Shown one piece after another: positions 39,624 to 48,596 of a stretch of DNA of 64,000 bases. The notes beneath the pieces are model-generated. The model saw only the letters and a program-made list of their open reading frames with translations, was not told the origin of the DNA and did no database searches. The stretch covers positions 283,858-347,857 of the IMG/VR virus record IMGVR_UViG_3300012582_000004. One strand, written 5' to 3'. Every line of letters begins with the position of its first letter. The first letter of the stretch is position 1. Position numbers and translations under genes: made by a program. The DNA comes from a virus.

Positions 39624-39838
39624 AATATTTAAAAACATTTGAGAATTACTATCACGATGTTCTGAATTATTATATCAAGAAGTCTGAAGTAGAAAAAGAG
39701 AAAGATGGTGGAGATGATAATGATGAAAATCTACCCGATGACTTACTCGATGATGATGAAATAGAAGTTAATGATGTAACTAAACCTTTAAAATATGATG
39801 TTAATAATTCTATAAACATCTTTAACAATTTAATGTAA
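39620..39838 (+). CDS. protein with MKYLKTFENY motif and acidic stretch, 72 aa
   Basis: MKYLKTFENYYHD start and a strongly acidic centre (about 30-52). Short C-terminal part. Followed by a terminator. Confidence 0.68.
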   Translation: MKYLKTFENYYHDVLNYYIKKSEVEKEKDGGDDNDENLPDDLLDDDEIEVNDVTKPLKYDVNNSINIFNNLM

Positions 39839-39840
39839 TA

Positions 39841-39869
39841 AAAAAGGGATTCAAACGAATCCCTTTTTT
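39841..39869. terminator. bidirectional Rho-independent terminator
   Basis: AAAAAGGGATTC/GAATCCCTTTTTT hairpin between convergent genes ending at 39838 (+) and 39872 (-). Confidence 0.85.
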
Positions 39870-39871
39870 AT

Positions 39872-41998
39872 TTATTTAACTATTGTCATAGATATACTAT
39901 CAGGAACAAAATCATACTTAGAAAACGTCATATTAGGGACTGCTCTTCCAGATGTTAGAGTTCTTAATGATGTAATATAACCAAACAACATTGATAGTGG
40001 AACTGATGCAGTAATAAGCTGAGTATTTCCTTTATTGTCAATATTCGTAATAGAACCTCTTCTCTTATTCAAATCACCAGATACAGACCCAATAAAATCA
40101 TCAGGTGTAGTTACAACTACTTCCATGATAGGTTCTAATAATTTTGGTTTAGCTTGTTTAGAAGCTACTTTAAATCCTTCTTTTGCTGCTAATTCAAATG
40201 ACAATGCATCAGAATCCACATCATGATAAGAACCATGTATAAGTCTAATTTTCATAGATTCTACAGGATAGCCACCTAAAGGACCATTTTTCATAGCTTC
40301 TTCAAATCCTTTTTGAATAGGTGTGATAAATTCTTTTGGAATTACTCCACCAACTATTTCATTAACGAATTCCAAACCTAATTTTCCATCTTCACGTGGA
40401 CCAATTTCAAACACAATATCAGCAAATTTACCTCTACCACCAGTTTGTTTACTGAATACTTCTCTATGTTGAAACTTATTAGTTAAGGTTTCTTTGTACG
40501 CAACTAAAGGCGCACCTTGTTTTACCTCAACACCATGATCACGTTTCAATGTTTCAAGTCTAACTTCTAAGTGAAGCTCACCCATACCCCTTATTATAGT
40601 TTGACCAGTTTCTTTATCAGTATTTACTCTAAGAGATGGATCCTCTTCAACTAATTTAGAAAGAGCAATTCCCAATTTATCAGAATCCGCTTGACTTTTT
40701 GCTTCAATCGCATAACCTATCACAGGCTCAGGAAAAGACATAGACTCTAAAACAACTTTGTTATCAATAACAAGTGTATCACCAGTTCTAATATTCTTTA
40801 TACCGATAAACGCAACTATATCACCTGCTTCTGCACTTTCAATTTGAATTTGCTTATTCGAGTGCATTTGTACAATTCTTGATACTCTTTCTTTAGTACC
40901 TGTTCTCATATTAATAATATAAGAACCTGCATTAATATGACCAGAATAACATCTAACATAACACAACTTACCATATTGGTCAGTTGTTATCTTAAAAGCA
41001 AGTCCAGTAAATGGTCTACCAATCGCTGGAGTAATCTCAACTTCTTCATCAGTATCAGTATTTATACCCTTTGTGATCCTATCTTTAGGTGAAGGAAGAT
41101 ATGCACATACAGCATCTATTACAGACTGAACACCTTTATTTTTAAAGGCAGAACCGCAAAGAACTGGAAATATTTTCATTTCAACAGTAGCCTTTCTGAT
41201 AACAGATTTCACTTCTTCTTCACTAATTTCTTGATTATCCAAATATTTTAGCATAAGTTCATCATCATATTCAGATAGAGTTTCTAATAAAGATTTTCTG
41301 TATTCATTTACAGTTTCTACTATATCTGTCGGAATTTCAATTTCTCTATAAGTTTTACCTTCATCTTCAGTATTCCATAGAATACCTTTCATTGCAATTA
41401 AATCAACTACCCCGATAAAACCATCTTCTGAACCAATTGGTATTTGTAATGGTATTGCATTCGCACCGAGTTTTTCTCTTATAGTTTTAACAGCCTTAAA
41501 GAAGTTAGCACCCGCTCTATCCATTTTATTAACAAAACATACTCTTGGAACACCATAACGATCAGCTTGTCTCCAAACAGTCTCAGACTGTGGTTCTACA
41601 CCCGATACAGCGCAAAATAGAGCAACTGCACCATCCAATACTCTAAGTGAACGTTCTACCTCAACTGTAAAGTCAACATGTCCTGGTGTGTCTATAATGT
41701 TAATATTATAGGATTCACTATTTGGTATAAGTTCACCTTGTGTTGTTGGATAGTTCCAAAATACTGTAGTTGCAGCAGAAGTAATCGTAATACCTCTTTC
41801 TTTTTCTAAATCCATATGGTCCATTGTAGCACCCGCACCATCTCTATCATGTACTTCACCAATTTTGTGTGTTTTACCCGTATAATATAAAATACGCTCT
41901 GTTGTTGTAGTTTTACCAGCATCGATATGGGCCATAATTCCAACATTTCTAAGTAGTCCGAGTTCCTTACCTTTCCTACCTGTATCCGAATCTTTCAT
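39872..41998 (-). CDS. fusA: elongation factor G (full length)
   Basis: 708 residues, normal EF-G length. All GTPase motifs are intact: AHIDAGKT (23-30), ERGITIT (67-73), DTPGH (103-107), NKMD (157-160) and a GSAF G5 box. Domains II to V follow, with the conserved GMGELHLEV and SGGRGKF-type (TGGRGKF) segments. Known role: GTP-driven ribosome translocation and, with RRF, ribosome recycling. The sequence is bacterial-like, and G+C looks higher than in neighbours, suggesting capture from a host. A phage copy could keep translation going when host EF-G is blocked; that is inference. A leader peptide and terminator-like hairpin lie upstream. Confidence 0.96.
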   Translation of the reverse strand: MKDSDTGRKGKELGLLRNVGIMAHIDAGKTTTTERILYYTGKTHKIGEVHDRDGAGATMDHMDLEKERGITITSAATTVFWNYPTTQGELIPNSESYNINIIDTPGHVDFTVEVERSLRVLDGAVALFCAVSGVEPQSETVWRQADRYGVPRVCFVNKMDRAGANFFKAVKTIREKLGANAIPLQIPIGSEDGFIGVVDLIAMKGILWNTEDEGKTYREIEIPTDIVETVNEYRKSLLETLSEYDDELMLKYLDNQEISEEEVKSVIRKATVEMKIFPVLCGSAFKNKGVQSVIDAVCAYLPSPKDRITKGINTDTDEEVEITPAIGRPFTGLAFKITTDQYGKLCYVRCYSGHINAGSYIINMRTGTKERVSRIVQMHSNKQIQIESAEAGDIVAFIGIKNIRTGDTLVIDNKVVLESMSFPEPVIGYAIEAKSQADSDKLGIALSKLVEEDPSLRVNTDKETGQTIIRGMGELHLEVRLETLKRDHGVEVKQGAPLVAYKETLTNKFQHREVFSKQTGGRGKFADIVFEIGPREDGKLGLEFVNEIVGGVIPKEFITPIQKGFEEAMKNGPLGGYPVESMKIRLIHGSYHDVDSDALSFELAAKEGFKVASKQAKPKLLEPIMEVVVTTPDDFIGSVSGDLNKRRGSITNIDNKGNTQLITASVPLSMLFGYITSLRTLTSGRAVPNMTFSKYDFVPDSISMTIVK

Positions 41999-42037
41999 TT
42001 TCTTTTTTTTTATTTTTTGGTTAATTTTTACAAATAA

Positions 42038-42068
42038 AAAACCCTGAATTTTTTATGTTCAGGGTTTA
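42038..42068 (-). terminator. terminator-like hairpin in the fusA leader (possible attenuator)
   Basis: On the minus strand CCCTGAA/TTCAGGG with an 8-9 base loop is followed by TTTTTTATTTG. It lies after the 23-codon leader frame and about 40 bases before the fusA ATG, so transcripts must read through it to express EF-G. A 16-base palindrome TCGTATC-TT-GATACGA lies further upstream (about 42112-42128). Confidence 0.65.
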
Positions 42069-42093
42069 TATGATTGATTAAAAGTATTAGAAT

Positions 42094-42165
42094 TTAGTCA
42101 ATATATACCCTGTCGTATCTTGATACGATAATTGTTTTGATAATAAATTTTAATACTGTTTTCAT
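42094..42165 (-). CDS. possible 23-aa leader peptide upstream of fusA
   Basis: ATG 42163-42165 to TAA 42094: MKTVLKFIIKTIIVSRYDRV plus three residues. It overlaps the palindrome at about 42112-42128 and stops 26 bases before the terminator-like hairpin. The arrangement resembles leader-peptide attenuation, but no codon run points to a specific amino acid. Confidence 0.4.
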   Translation of the reverse strand: MKTVLKFIIKTIIVSRYDRVYID

Positions 42166-42248
42166 AATATTCTATATATCTTTGTGTATTATACCTCTAT
42201 AACGCAAAAATATCAAAAATGTTATATCTTTAAAGAAAACATTTTAAA

Positions 42249-42256
42249 TATATATC
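42249..42256 (+). promoter_or_regulatory. late-type promoter octamer TATATATC
   Basis: TATATATC 3 bases before the ATG at 42260. Confidence 0.42.
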
Positions 42257-42259
42257 ATT

Positions 42260-42586
42260 ATGATATTCAATTTCACCAAATTTAATGAATCAAATACTGA
42301 AAATAATAAAATATATCCATGTTATTGTTTTGCTGTTTATGATGATGAAGCACCTAAAAACTTAGAAAATATTAAAAAATTATTAAAATCAATAGATGGT
42401 ATTCGAATAATATATAATCATTATAATGATGGTGAAATATACTTACACGTAATAATACAAGATAAAGATGATGAATATTTAAAAACATACGTAAAAGATA
42501 CATTATACAAATTAGATAAACTTGCAGTTAATTTTTATATGTATAGCGAAAATGATATAAAATTTTTAATTGGTCATGGAAAATAA
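42260..42586 (+). CDS. hypothetical protein, 108 aa (paralogue of 42576 and 26291)
   Basis: MIFNFTKFNESN start resembles the MKxLKxFE motif loosely. LHVIIQDKDDEYLKTYVKDTL is the family pattern. Function unknown; two tandem copies. Confidence 0.7.
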   Translation: MIFNFTKFNESNTENNKIYPCYCFAVYDDEAPKNLENIKKLLKSIDGIRIIYNHYNDGEIYLHVIIQDKDDEYLKTYVKDTLYKLDKLAVNFYMYSENDIKFLIGHGK

Positions 42587-42857
42587 TTATACTTGTTATA
42601 GACTAACTTTACCAGAATCTAAAGATATAGTATCTAAATTTAGAGGACTTAAAAATAAGCTTAATGAAATTGAAGGATTAGAAGTATATCACTATAAATT
42701 AACTGCTGTTTTACATACTATAATCATTATAATAAAAGATGAAAAAAATCTTTATTTAGTCGATTATATAACTAATTGTTTAAAGAAACTTGGAAGGAAT
42801 TTTAATATGCTTTCTCTCACTGAAACCGATTTATTAAAATTGAGAAAATTAAAATAA
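42576..42857 (+). CDS. hypothetical protein, 93 aa (paralogue of 42260 and 26291)
   Basis: ATG at 42576 (MENNYTCYRLTLPES) is used; the upstream TTG is rejected. IIIIIKDEKNLYLVDYITNCL is the shared element. Overlaps the previous gene by 11 bases. Confidence 0.7.
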   Translation: MENNYTCYRLTLPESKDIVSKFRGLKNKLNEIEGLEVYHYKLTAVLHTIIIIIKDEKNLYLVDYITNCLKKLGRNFNMLSLTETDLLKLRKLK

Positions 42858-42858
42858 A

Positions 42859-43380
42859 TTATTCAACCCCATATTTACCGTAGCAATATACTTTATATTT
42901 AGAAATATTTGACTTAAGGCTATTTAAAATACTTTCAAAATTATCAAAAGTTATTCTATTATCAAAGAAACCAATTGTCTCTAAAAACTTATCATTTTCT
43001 TCCATATCATCATCTGAATTTTCATCTGAATAAACATCTTCATTAATGTAGAATACTAAATTAACTTTAAGCTTTTTTAAAGCATGAAAAATATTAACTT
43101 CTAAAACAGTATCAAATGCTCTACCGTCAAATTCTTTTGTAATTATGAAATATATCATAGTAGAATTATTACTATCTTTTACATAAACATGCTCATTGTT
43201 AAATTCTGGAATAGCTTTAAAAACCATAGATTTTATATACTTAGTATAATTTGCTACTTCTGGTTCAGGTTTTCCAAACATAAATCTGCTAAATTTCTTT
43301 GTTTTAGCCATATCCTTTATTTCCGAATCGGGCAACTTTGCCATATCAGAATAATCATAATATTCTTTTATATACTTCAT
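42859..43380 (-). CDS. protein with MKYIKEYYDYSD start, 173 aa
   Basis: A variant of the N-terminal MKYLKxFE motif, followed by a basic stretch (KTKKFSRFMFGKPEPE), an alpha/beta domain and an acidic segment (DENSDDDMEENDK). Late-type TATATACA lies 2 bases before the ATG, as at 20967. Confidence 0.72.
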   Translation of the reverse strand: MKYIKEYYDYSDMAKLPDSEIKDMAKTKKFSRFMFGKPEPEVANYTKYIKSMVFKAIPEFNNEHVYVKDSNNSTMIYFIITKEFDGRAFDTVLEVNIFHALKKLKVNLVFYINEDVYSDENSDDDMEENDKFLETIGFFDNRITFDNFESILNSLKSNISKYKVYCYGKYGVE

Positions 43381-43382
43381 AT

Positions 43383-43390
43383 TGTATATA
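43383..43390 (-). promoter_or_regulatory. late-type promoter octamer TATATACA
   Basis: On the minus strand, TATATACA then AT then ATG; identical spacing to 20967-20974. Confidence 0.45.
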
Positions 43391-43491
43391 TTTAAAACAT
43401 TTCTCTTTTTTAATACATCTCAACATGTTGATTATAAACAGTTTATTTAAAATTATTAGATTTTAAAACTTTTCAATTTCTAATCAATATA

Positions 43492-43704
43492 ATGTCTATG
43501 GAAAAGGTATTAATTATTTCTTCAATCATATTGACAGTTCTATCAATTGGTTGATTTGGTGTATACACAATCAAAACATCCGTCGGAAAATTATTGATGT
43601 GTCAAGACAACAGAGAATTTTCCGATATAATGGGAAATGAGCTTATATCAGAAATACAAAAAGATTCTGTGAAAGTATTTAAAATAGATAAAAAACAAGA
43701 ATAA
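43492..43704 (+). pseudogene. small membrane protein gene with an in-frame TGA
   Basis: ATG 43492 opens MSMEKVLIISSIILTVLSIG, then TGA (43552-43554). The same frame continues FGVYTIKTSVGKLLMCQDNR... to TAA 43702-43704, 49 further codons. The whole reads as one protein with an N-terminal membrane helix and a soluble tail. A tryptophan codon (TGG) changed to TGA fits the aromatic position. Nonsense mutation, readthrough or sequence error cannot be told apart here. Confidence 0.6.
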
Positions 43705-43725
43705 AAACTTTAAAATTAAATTAAT

Positions 43726-43941
43726 ATGTCAATAGTAAGAAGTAGGGAAGATGAATTAGATAGATTGGAGAAAGCACATAGCGCATTATCCGATATAGCT
43801 TTTAGTAGCGCATATAGCTCTCACCACGATACTTTAGTCAATGATATTATAAATTTTGACGAATTTACAGAAGTTTATGATAAAATTGCTAAATGGAGTA
43901 TTGAATTTAGAAAGAGAGTAGATGATATTGAATATCAATAA
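43726..43941 (+). CDS. hypothetical helical protein, 71 aa
   Basis: Charged helices (SREDELDRLEKAHSALSD, YDKIAKWSIEFRKRVDDIE). Not recognised. The opening SIVRSREDELDRL is unrelated to other families here. Confidence 0.66.
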   Translation: MSIVRSREDELDRLEKAHSALSDIAFSSAYSSHHDTLVNDIINFDEFTEVYDKIAKWSIEFRKRVDDIEYQ

Positions 43942-43962
43942 CATTTTTTTTCAATTTAACGT

Positions 43963-43970
43963 TATATAAA
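43963..43970 (+). promoter_or_regulatory. late-type promoter octamer TATATAAA
   Basis: TATATAAA 2 bases before the ATG at 43973. Confidence 0.42.
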
Positions 43971-43972
43971 TT

Positions 43973-44434
43973 ATGTTAATATTCACCATATTACTTTCAA
44001 TAATAGCAAATATTGGTATTGGCGCAATATCATGTGGGTTAGCTTCTATAACTATGAATATGTTTAATGAAGATTATGAAAACTATTTAGCCAGATTAAA
44101 TTTTTTACAGACTATAATACTTTTCTCATTTGGCGTATTAGCCATTTTCACAATACCTTATGCTATAATAAAAAGTGATAAAAATATTATCAAGAGAACA
44201 AGATTTAAACTTGGTGAAAATGTAAAAATAAAAAAGAATGAGATAGAAAAACATTATTCTAAAGAAAGTGCAATTCATAGAGAAAATTGGGTTTATAAAG
44301 TAAATTCAATGTCTGTACGTAATGGTAGATTAGTATATACTATTGCACATGATGGTGGTATGATAATTCGCTTGTATTCATCGGATGTCGAAAAAGTTTT
44401 AAGTAGAAAAGAAAGAATAAAAAATTTATGTTAA
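43973..44434 (+). CDS. membrane protein with GD-like domain and RKERIKNL tail, 153 aa
   Basis: Two hydrophobic segments (about 2-28 and 43-65), then TRFKLGENVKIKK (barrel-like), ending LSRKERIKNLC. Same plan as 32637 and 37812. Overlaps the next gene by 7 bases. Confidence 0.72.
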   Translation: MLIFTILLSIIANIGIGAISCGLASITMNMFNEDYENYLARLNFLQTIILFSFGVLAIFTIPYAIIKSDKNIIKRTRFKLGENVKIKKNEIEKHYSKESAIHRENWVYKVNSMSVRNGRLVYTIAHDGGMIIRLYSSDVEKVLSRKERIKNLC

Positions 44435-44859
44435 TTTTAATCATAGCAATTTTTTTAATATTTGGACTGGGTACATGGTATGCAGTTCATACAGATGAAA
44501 CTTATGATAAAATTAATGGAGTAATTAAATATAAATACACCAATGTTATTACGGATTTAAAACCAGGTGATGATTTTTCTTGTCGCATAGATGGTGATAG
44601 ATGTGTAGGCAAAATACAGATTATATCAAATCGTGTTTATTTATGTCAAGATGTTAGCTATGGTGTAGCACCTGCGTGGCATTCACATCGTGATAAAATG
44701 GGATATGCTTATAGTTGGTTTGCTGGATATATTTATTTAACTAAAGGAATTAATACAAGAGTATTACAAGAATTTTTACAGTCCATTGAAAAGTACAGTA
44801 TTACCGACTTTAAGTTGAGGGATAATAGTAGGAAAGAAAGAATAAAAAGGTTGTATTAA
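44428..44859 (+). CDS. membrane-anchored protein with GD-motif domain and RKERIKRLY tail, 143 aa
   Basis: One N-terminal hydrophobic helix (2-20), then LKPGDDFSCRIDGDRCVGKI and a tryptophan/histidine-rich part, ending NSRKERIKRLY. Fourth member of the membrane-barrel-tail group. Confidence 0.72.
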   Translation: MLILIIAIFLIFGLGTWYAVHTDETYDKINGVIKYKYTNVITDLKPGDDFSCRIDGDRCVGKIQIISNRVYLCQDVSYGVAPAWHSHRDKMGYAYSWFAGYIYLTKGINTRVLQEFLQSIEKYSITDFKLRDNSRKERIKRLY

Positions 44860-45116
44860 TTCTCTTTTTTATCATTAAGCTTTCTAAGTTCTTCTAATAT
44901 TTCCAAAGAATTATTAAGTATTTTTCCAAATTTAGTTTCTTCAAAGCAATTCAATTCGGTGAGAGTATTTCTATCAGTTTTACTACCGTTCTCTCTCCAC
45001 CAATTTTCAAATACTTCATTATTTCCCAATTCGCATGCACGTGGTTCATCGGGAGTATAAACTTTTATTTTACCTATTTTATAAAATTTACAATTTGGAC
45101 AATTTTTATTTTTCAT
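44856..45116 (-). CDS. zinc-finger-like protein, 86 aa
   Basis: N-terminal NCPNCKFY (CxxC) plus later cysteines (RACELGN, LNCFEE) suggest one metal site. Charged helical C-terminus. Overlaps the upstream gene by 4 bases. Function unknown. Confidence 0.68.
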   Translation of the reverse strand: MKNKNCPNCKFYKIGKIKVYTPDEPRACELGNNEVFENWWRENGSKTDRNTLTELNCFEETKFGKILNNSLEILEELRKLNDKKEN

Positions 45117-45475
45117 AAGAATAGGTTTTTAATATGTTCTGCTATAATTTCTTTTTCTTCTTCGGTGTAAGTACCTTTAACAATTTTTGAGAAATCTTTT
45201 AATGATTTGTAGTATTCATTCATTGTATTTGCAACTGCGCCTTGAGCTTTATGTTTCTCTGTAATTTCTGGAATTATTCTATCTACATTAATTGGGCAGA
45301 TAAAATATTTCTTATCATCGTAGAATCCTTGAATAGAAACTATTTTACCATCTTTAGCTGTATTAATTTTAGTGATAGTAAATTTCATTTTGGTTTGAAA
45401 TTTTGTATCGTATGTTTTACCTTCTTCTAAAGGTAGAGATACTTTAAAACTGAAGTTGTCTGTGAAGTTTTCCAA
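45113..45475 (-). CDS. hypothetical protein, 120 aa
   Basis: Not recognised; beta-rich first half (FKVSLPLEEGKTYDTKF), helical C-terminus with YTEEEKEIIAEHIKNLF. One base after the gene at 45477. Confidence 0.7.
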   Translation of the reverse strand: MENFTDNFSFKVSLPLEEGKTYDTKFQTKMKFTITKINTAKDGKIVSIQGFYDDKKYFICPINVDRIIPEITEKHKAQGAVANTMNEYYKSLKDFSKIVKGTYTEEEKEIIAEHIKNLFL

Positions 45476-45476
45476 G

Positions 45477-45857
45477 TTATTGTAATTTTATAATTAGTTC
45501 AACATCTTTATTTAGATAAGCTAATAGCATATTTTTAATTTTAGTATCATTTGTTATGGAATCATAAATGTTAACACCTGAACCACTTTCCATTGCTTCA
45601 ATATCATTTACTTCCCAACCATCTACGGAGAATTCTATTGATTTCAATTCTATTGATTCTTCTACACCACCATAAATTACAGATAATGTTTTTTTATTTT
45701 TGAAGTATAGATAACGCTTATCTGGGTCAGAAATTTTATAAATAATTTTTAGAAAGTAATCCATAATTGGTGATACTACACCATCATCCGTTAAAATAGA
45801 TAACATTTCATGTTCAAATCCAATTTTAACTAATACAATCTTACCATTTATATTCAT
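45477..45857 (-). CDS. hypothetical protein, 126 aa
   Basis: Not recognised; beta-rich (GKIVLVKIGFEHEMLSILTD). First gene of the 45857-44856 unit, with promoter at 45862-45893. Confidence 0.7.
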   Translation of the reverse strand: MNINGKIVLVKIGFEHEMLSILTDDGVVSPIMDYFLKIIYKISDPDKRYLYFKNKKTLSVIYGGVEESIELKSIEFSVDGWEVNDIEAMESGSGVNIYDSITNDTKIKNMLLAYLNKDVELIIKLQ

Positions 45858-45861
45858 AATA

Positions 45862-45893
45862 CAAAAATAACATAATTTATCTAAATTTCCAAA
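45862..45893 (-). promoter_or_regulatory. Bacteroidota-type promoter
   Basis: TATTTTTG (-7, 45862-45869) and TTTG (-33, 45890-45893) on the minus strand; ATG 4 bases further. Confidence 0.65.
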
Positions 45894-45917
45894 TAATGAA
45901 GCATTTTATTTAAATTA

Positions 45918-45949
45918 TTTGTATTTGTCTACAAAAAATATTACCTTTG
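45918..45949 (+). promoter_or_regulatory. Bacteroidota-type promoter of the J-domain gene
   Basis: TTTG (-33, 45918-45921) and TACCTTTG (-7, 45942-45949); ATG at 45954 follows by 4 bases. Divergent from the promoter at 45862. Confidence 0.75.
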
Positions 45950-45953
45950 TATC

Positions 45954-46526
45954 ATGTCAAATATTATAGAAGATAAAGATTATATATTGGTAAACATTGA
46001 AAACGCAAAATTCAATGTTGAAGGCATTTTAGAAAAAATGCTTGATAAATCTTATTTGAAATATAAAATTTTTAATAATAGATTTACTATCTTTTTTAAA
46101 GATGGTGGATTTTTTGGGCATGGTTTGAGTGAATTGATTAAGTATGCTGAAAATGATGGTACTTGGTATTCTAATACATGGAACTGTATTCTTGGTACAG
46201 AGCCATATACAGGAAGATTGCGTTCTTTATATTATGATGAATTTGTATTTTTGCTTTCCGAAGATTTAATTCAATTTGATGATTTTGAGTTGTTGACTTC
46301 TGATGATATTTGGAAAAATTTTGATAATTATATTGAAGCTAAAGAAACTCCTTTCTTAAAATCTCTTATGGATTGTAAAAATAAAGCCGATTTAAGAAAG
46401 GAGTATAGAAAGCTTGTTATGGAATATCATCCTGATAAAACAGGTAGCGATAACGAGCAAATTAGACAAATTACAGCAACTTATTTGAGACTTGTAAAAC
46501 AAGTTAATAGTCTTAAAACATTTTAA
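45954..46526 (+). CDS. protein with C-terminal J domain (DnaJ-like), 190 aa
   Basis: Residues about 138-188 form a J domain: KADLRKEYRKLVMEYHPDK with the HPD motif (159-161) and the following helix. J domains stimulate Hsp70 (DnaK) ATPase. The first 130 residues are a novel domain in the place of a client-binding part. The phage protein may direct host DnaK to a chosen target; that is inference. Strong early-type promoter with almost no leader. Confidence 0.8.
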   Translation: MSNIIEDKDYILVNIENAKFNVEGILEKMLDKSYLKYKIFNNRFTIFFKDGGFFGHGLSELIKYAENDGTWYSNTWNCILGTEPYTGRLRSLYYDEFVFLLSEDLIQFDDFELLTSDDIWKNFDNYIEAKETPFLKSLMDCKNKADLRKEYRKLVMEYHPDKTGSDNEQIRQITATYLRLVKQVNSLKTF

Positions 46527-46589
46527 TAAATATTACGAAATATATTGAAAAATTATGACATATACACCATTTATATAAAAAATATTTTA

Positions 46590-46597
46590 TATATAGA
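46590..46597 (+). promoter_or_regulatory. late-type promoter octamer TATATAGA
   Basis: TATATAGA 3 bases before the tnpA ATG, so the element may be read by the phage late transcription programme. Confidence 0.38.
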
Positions 46598-46600
46598 AAT

Positions 46601-47188
46601 ATGAAGTTAAGTGAATATGCAAAGGAATTAGGAGTTAGTTATAGAACAGTTTTTAGATGGTTTCAAGAGAATAGACTACCAGATGATGTTATATCTAAAC
46701 AAACACCATCAGGAACAATAATAATTGAGAAGATTGTTGATAATTCTCATTTCGAACAAAAGAATATTTTTATTTATTGTAGGGTGTCATCTTACGAAAA
46801 AAAAGATGATTTAAATAGACAAATAAAACGCTGTGAAGATTATTGTATATCTAGTGGTTATAAAATAACTAAAGTATTTAAAGAAATTGGTTCAGGTATG
46901 AATGATAATAGAACACAATTAACAAAAATGTTAAATTCGAATCCAAATATAATAGTAATTGAAAATAAAGATAGAATTACAAGATTCGGATTTAATTATC
47001 TTAATTTACTATTATCTAAAATGAATTGTAAAATAGACATTATAAATGTTGAAAATAATAATGAAAAGGATTTAAATAAAGATTTGATTTCAATTATATC
47101 ATCTTTCTGTTGTAGATTGTATGGTATGAGGAAAGGTTATAATAAAGCAAAAAGTATTAAAGATAAAATTGAAAACAATAATATTTAA
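46601..47188 (+). CDS. tnpA: IS607-family serine recombinase TnpA
   Basis: 195 residues. N-terminal MerR-like helix-turn-helix (MKLSEYAKELGVSYRTVFRW, then PSGTIIIE) followed by a resolvase catalytic domain: FIYCRVSS with nucleophile S63, GSGMNDNRTQL and ENKDRITRFGF. This N-terminal DNA-binding arrangement is the hallmark of IS607 TnpA. It catalyses cut and paste of the element through a 5'-phosphoserine link. All catalytic signatures look intact. Confidence 0.92.
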   Translation: MKLSEYAKELGVSYRTVFRWFQENRLPDDVISKQTPSGTIIIEKIVDNSHFEQKNIFIYCRVSSYEKKDDLNRQIKRCEDYCISSGYKITKVFKEIGSGMNDNRTQLTKMLNSNPNIIVIENKDRITRFGFNYLNLLLSKMNCKIDIINVENNNEKDLNKDLISIISSFCCRLYGMRKGYNKAKSIKDKIENNNI

Positions 47189-48596
47189 ACACAGATGTTC
47201 AGACGATGATTTAAAAACATTAAAAATACTACAGCACCAGGGATCAATTGATTTCAGAAAATGTTATAATAATTTAGAATTATTAGATGATAAATTGTTC
47301 AAAGATAGTTTAAATATTAAATCATCAAAATTTAAAGAATATTTAAAGAAAGAAGTTATTTCTTTTTATGAAAGATATGTATCATCAAAAGAAAGAATTT
47401 TAGGAAAAATAAATGCACTAAGTAATAAAAAACTCAATGAACAAGAGTTTAAAAAATTAATTTTTCTTAAAAAGAGTTATAAATCTAAAATAGTTTTTGG
47501 TGGTAAAGTAAATATTTTAAGAAGAAATAAAAATTTAATAACCAACGAAGAATTTAAAAAATGTAGATTATACCCACTTACAATCTATGGTGAAACTAGT
47601 AGAAAGGGTAATAGATTCTTTAATTTTAAAGATATTTCAAATGGTAAAATATTGTTTAATTTAGAATCTACAAAAACAAAAATAGAATTATCTATTTCAA
47701 ACAAAAAACATTTGAAAGAATTAAAACTTCTACAACAATTGTCTGTTGATAAAAAAATTCCAATATCAGTTAAATTGACATATGATAAAATTTATTTATC
47801 GTATGATGAATCGATTCTATACAATTCAAATTTTGATATAAGATTATTGACTAAATCTGCACCTATAGATAAGTTAGAAAGAAAAATATATTGGAAAAAT
47901 GCATATAGAAACCATGACGAATTATTAAAAGAAGGTAAGTTGGAAAGATATTTATCAATTGATTTAAATCCTAATCAAATTGGTTTTGTGATAACCGATA
48001 AAAATTTAAACATTTTAGATAAAGGTTGTTTTGAAATAGAAAATAAGGTATCATCTAATAAAAGAAAATATGAATACTCAATTATCATAAAACAATTATT
48101 TTTAAAAATTAATCATTTTAAATGTTCATATTTAGTTATGGAAGAACTTGAAAATATAGTTAAAGAAAATTATGGAAATGTAATTTCAAATCGAAAAATA
48201 AAAAATGAATGGAAATTAAACTATTTAAAGGATTTAATAAGGAGAAAATGTAATGAAACTAAAACAATTTTAATTAATGCAGCAGCTTATTATTCTTCAT
48301 TTATAGGTAATTTAAGCTATAATCTATATGATCCTATAGCATCAGCTATGGAGTTGTGTAGACGTGGTATAAATAAATATATTAAAGGATTTAAAATAAT
48401 TCCAGAATTTAATTTAAACAATATTACAACTGACAAACTTTTACAGTTTAAGATAGATTATAATATAGATTTAAATTATATAAAAAATTATGTCGAATTA
48501 TTTAAATCTATCCGAAACAAGAGTTATCGGAGAAAGGATAAAACCTTTTCAAGCTTTTTACTTAGTAAAAACAGTCATGTTTGTCTATTTATTTAG
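47169..48596 (+). CDS. tnpB: TnpB-like RNA-guided nuclease (no obvious zinc finger)
   Basis: 475 residues, longer than the usual 370-450. RuvC acids are visible: YLSIDLNP (D265), LVMEELENI (E325) and YDPIASAMELCRRG (D388), the last a standard TnpB/Cas12 signature. Between RuvC-II and RuvC-III, the CxxC...CxxC zinc finger of typical TnpB is missing; only one cysteine remains there. TnpB proteins use an omega-RNA from their own 3' end to cut DNA at the donor site. The 3' end here carries three consecutive hairpins. Confidence 0.88.
   Translation: MKTIIFKHRCSDDDLKTLKILQHQGSIDFRKCYNNLELLDDKLFKDSLNIKSSKFKEYLKKEVISFYERYVSSKERILGKINALSNKKLNEQEFKKLIFLKKSYKSKIVFGGKVNILRRNKNLITNEEFKKCRLYPLTIYGETSRKGNRFFNFKDISNGKILFNLESTKTKIELSISNKKHLKELKLLQQLSVDKKIPISVKLTYDKIYLSYDESILYNSNFDIRLLTKSAPIDKLERKIYWKNAYRNHDELLKEGKLERYLSIDLNPNQIGFVITDKNLNILDKGCFEIENKVSSNKRKYEYSIIIKQLFLKINHFKCSYLVMEELENIVKENYGNVISNRKIKNEWKLNYLKDLIRRKCNETKTILINAAAYYSSFIGNLSYNLYDPIASAMELCRRGINKYIKGFKIIPEFNLNNITTDKLLQFKIDYNIDLNYIKNYVELFKSIRNKSYRRKDKTFSSFLLSKNSHVCLFI
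48512..48571 (+). ncRNA. candidate omega-RNA region at the 3' end of tnpB
   Basis: Three adjacent stems overlap the last codons: CCGA/TCGG (48512-48530), AAAGG/CCTTT (48533-48548) and TTTTTAC/GTAAAAA with a 3-base loop (48555-48571). In IS605/IS607 elements the omega-RNA scaffold lies exactly here. The guide would start beyond the right end. Confidence 0.5.

Noticed and set aside
48512-48571. Ordinary terminator for tnpB
   Set aside because: The stems overlap coding sequence and none is followed by a clear T-run, so a structured RNA is the better reading.
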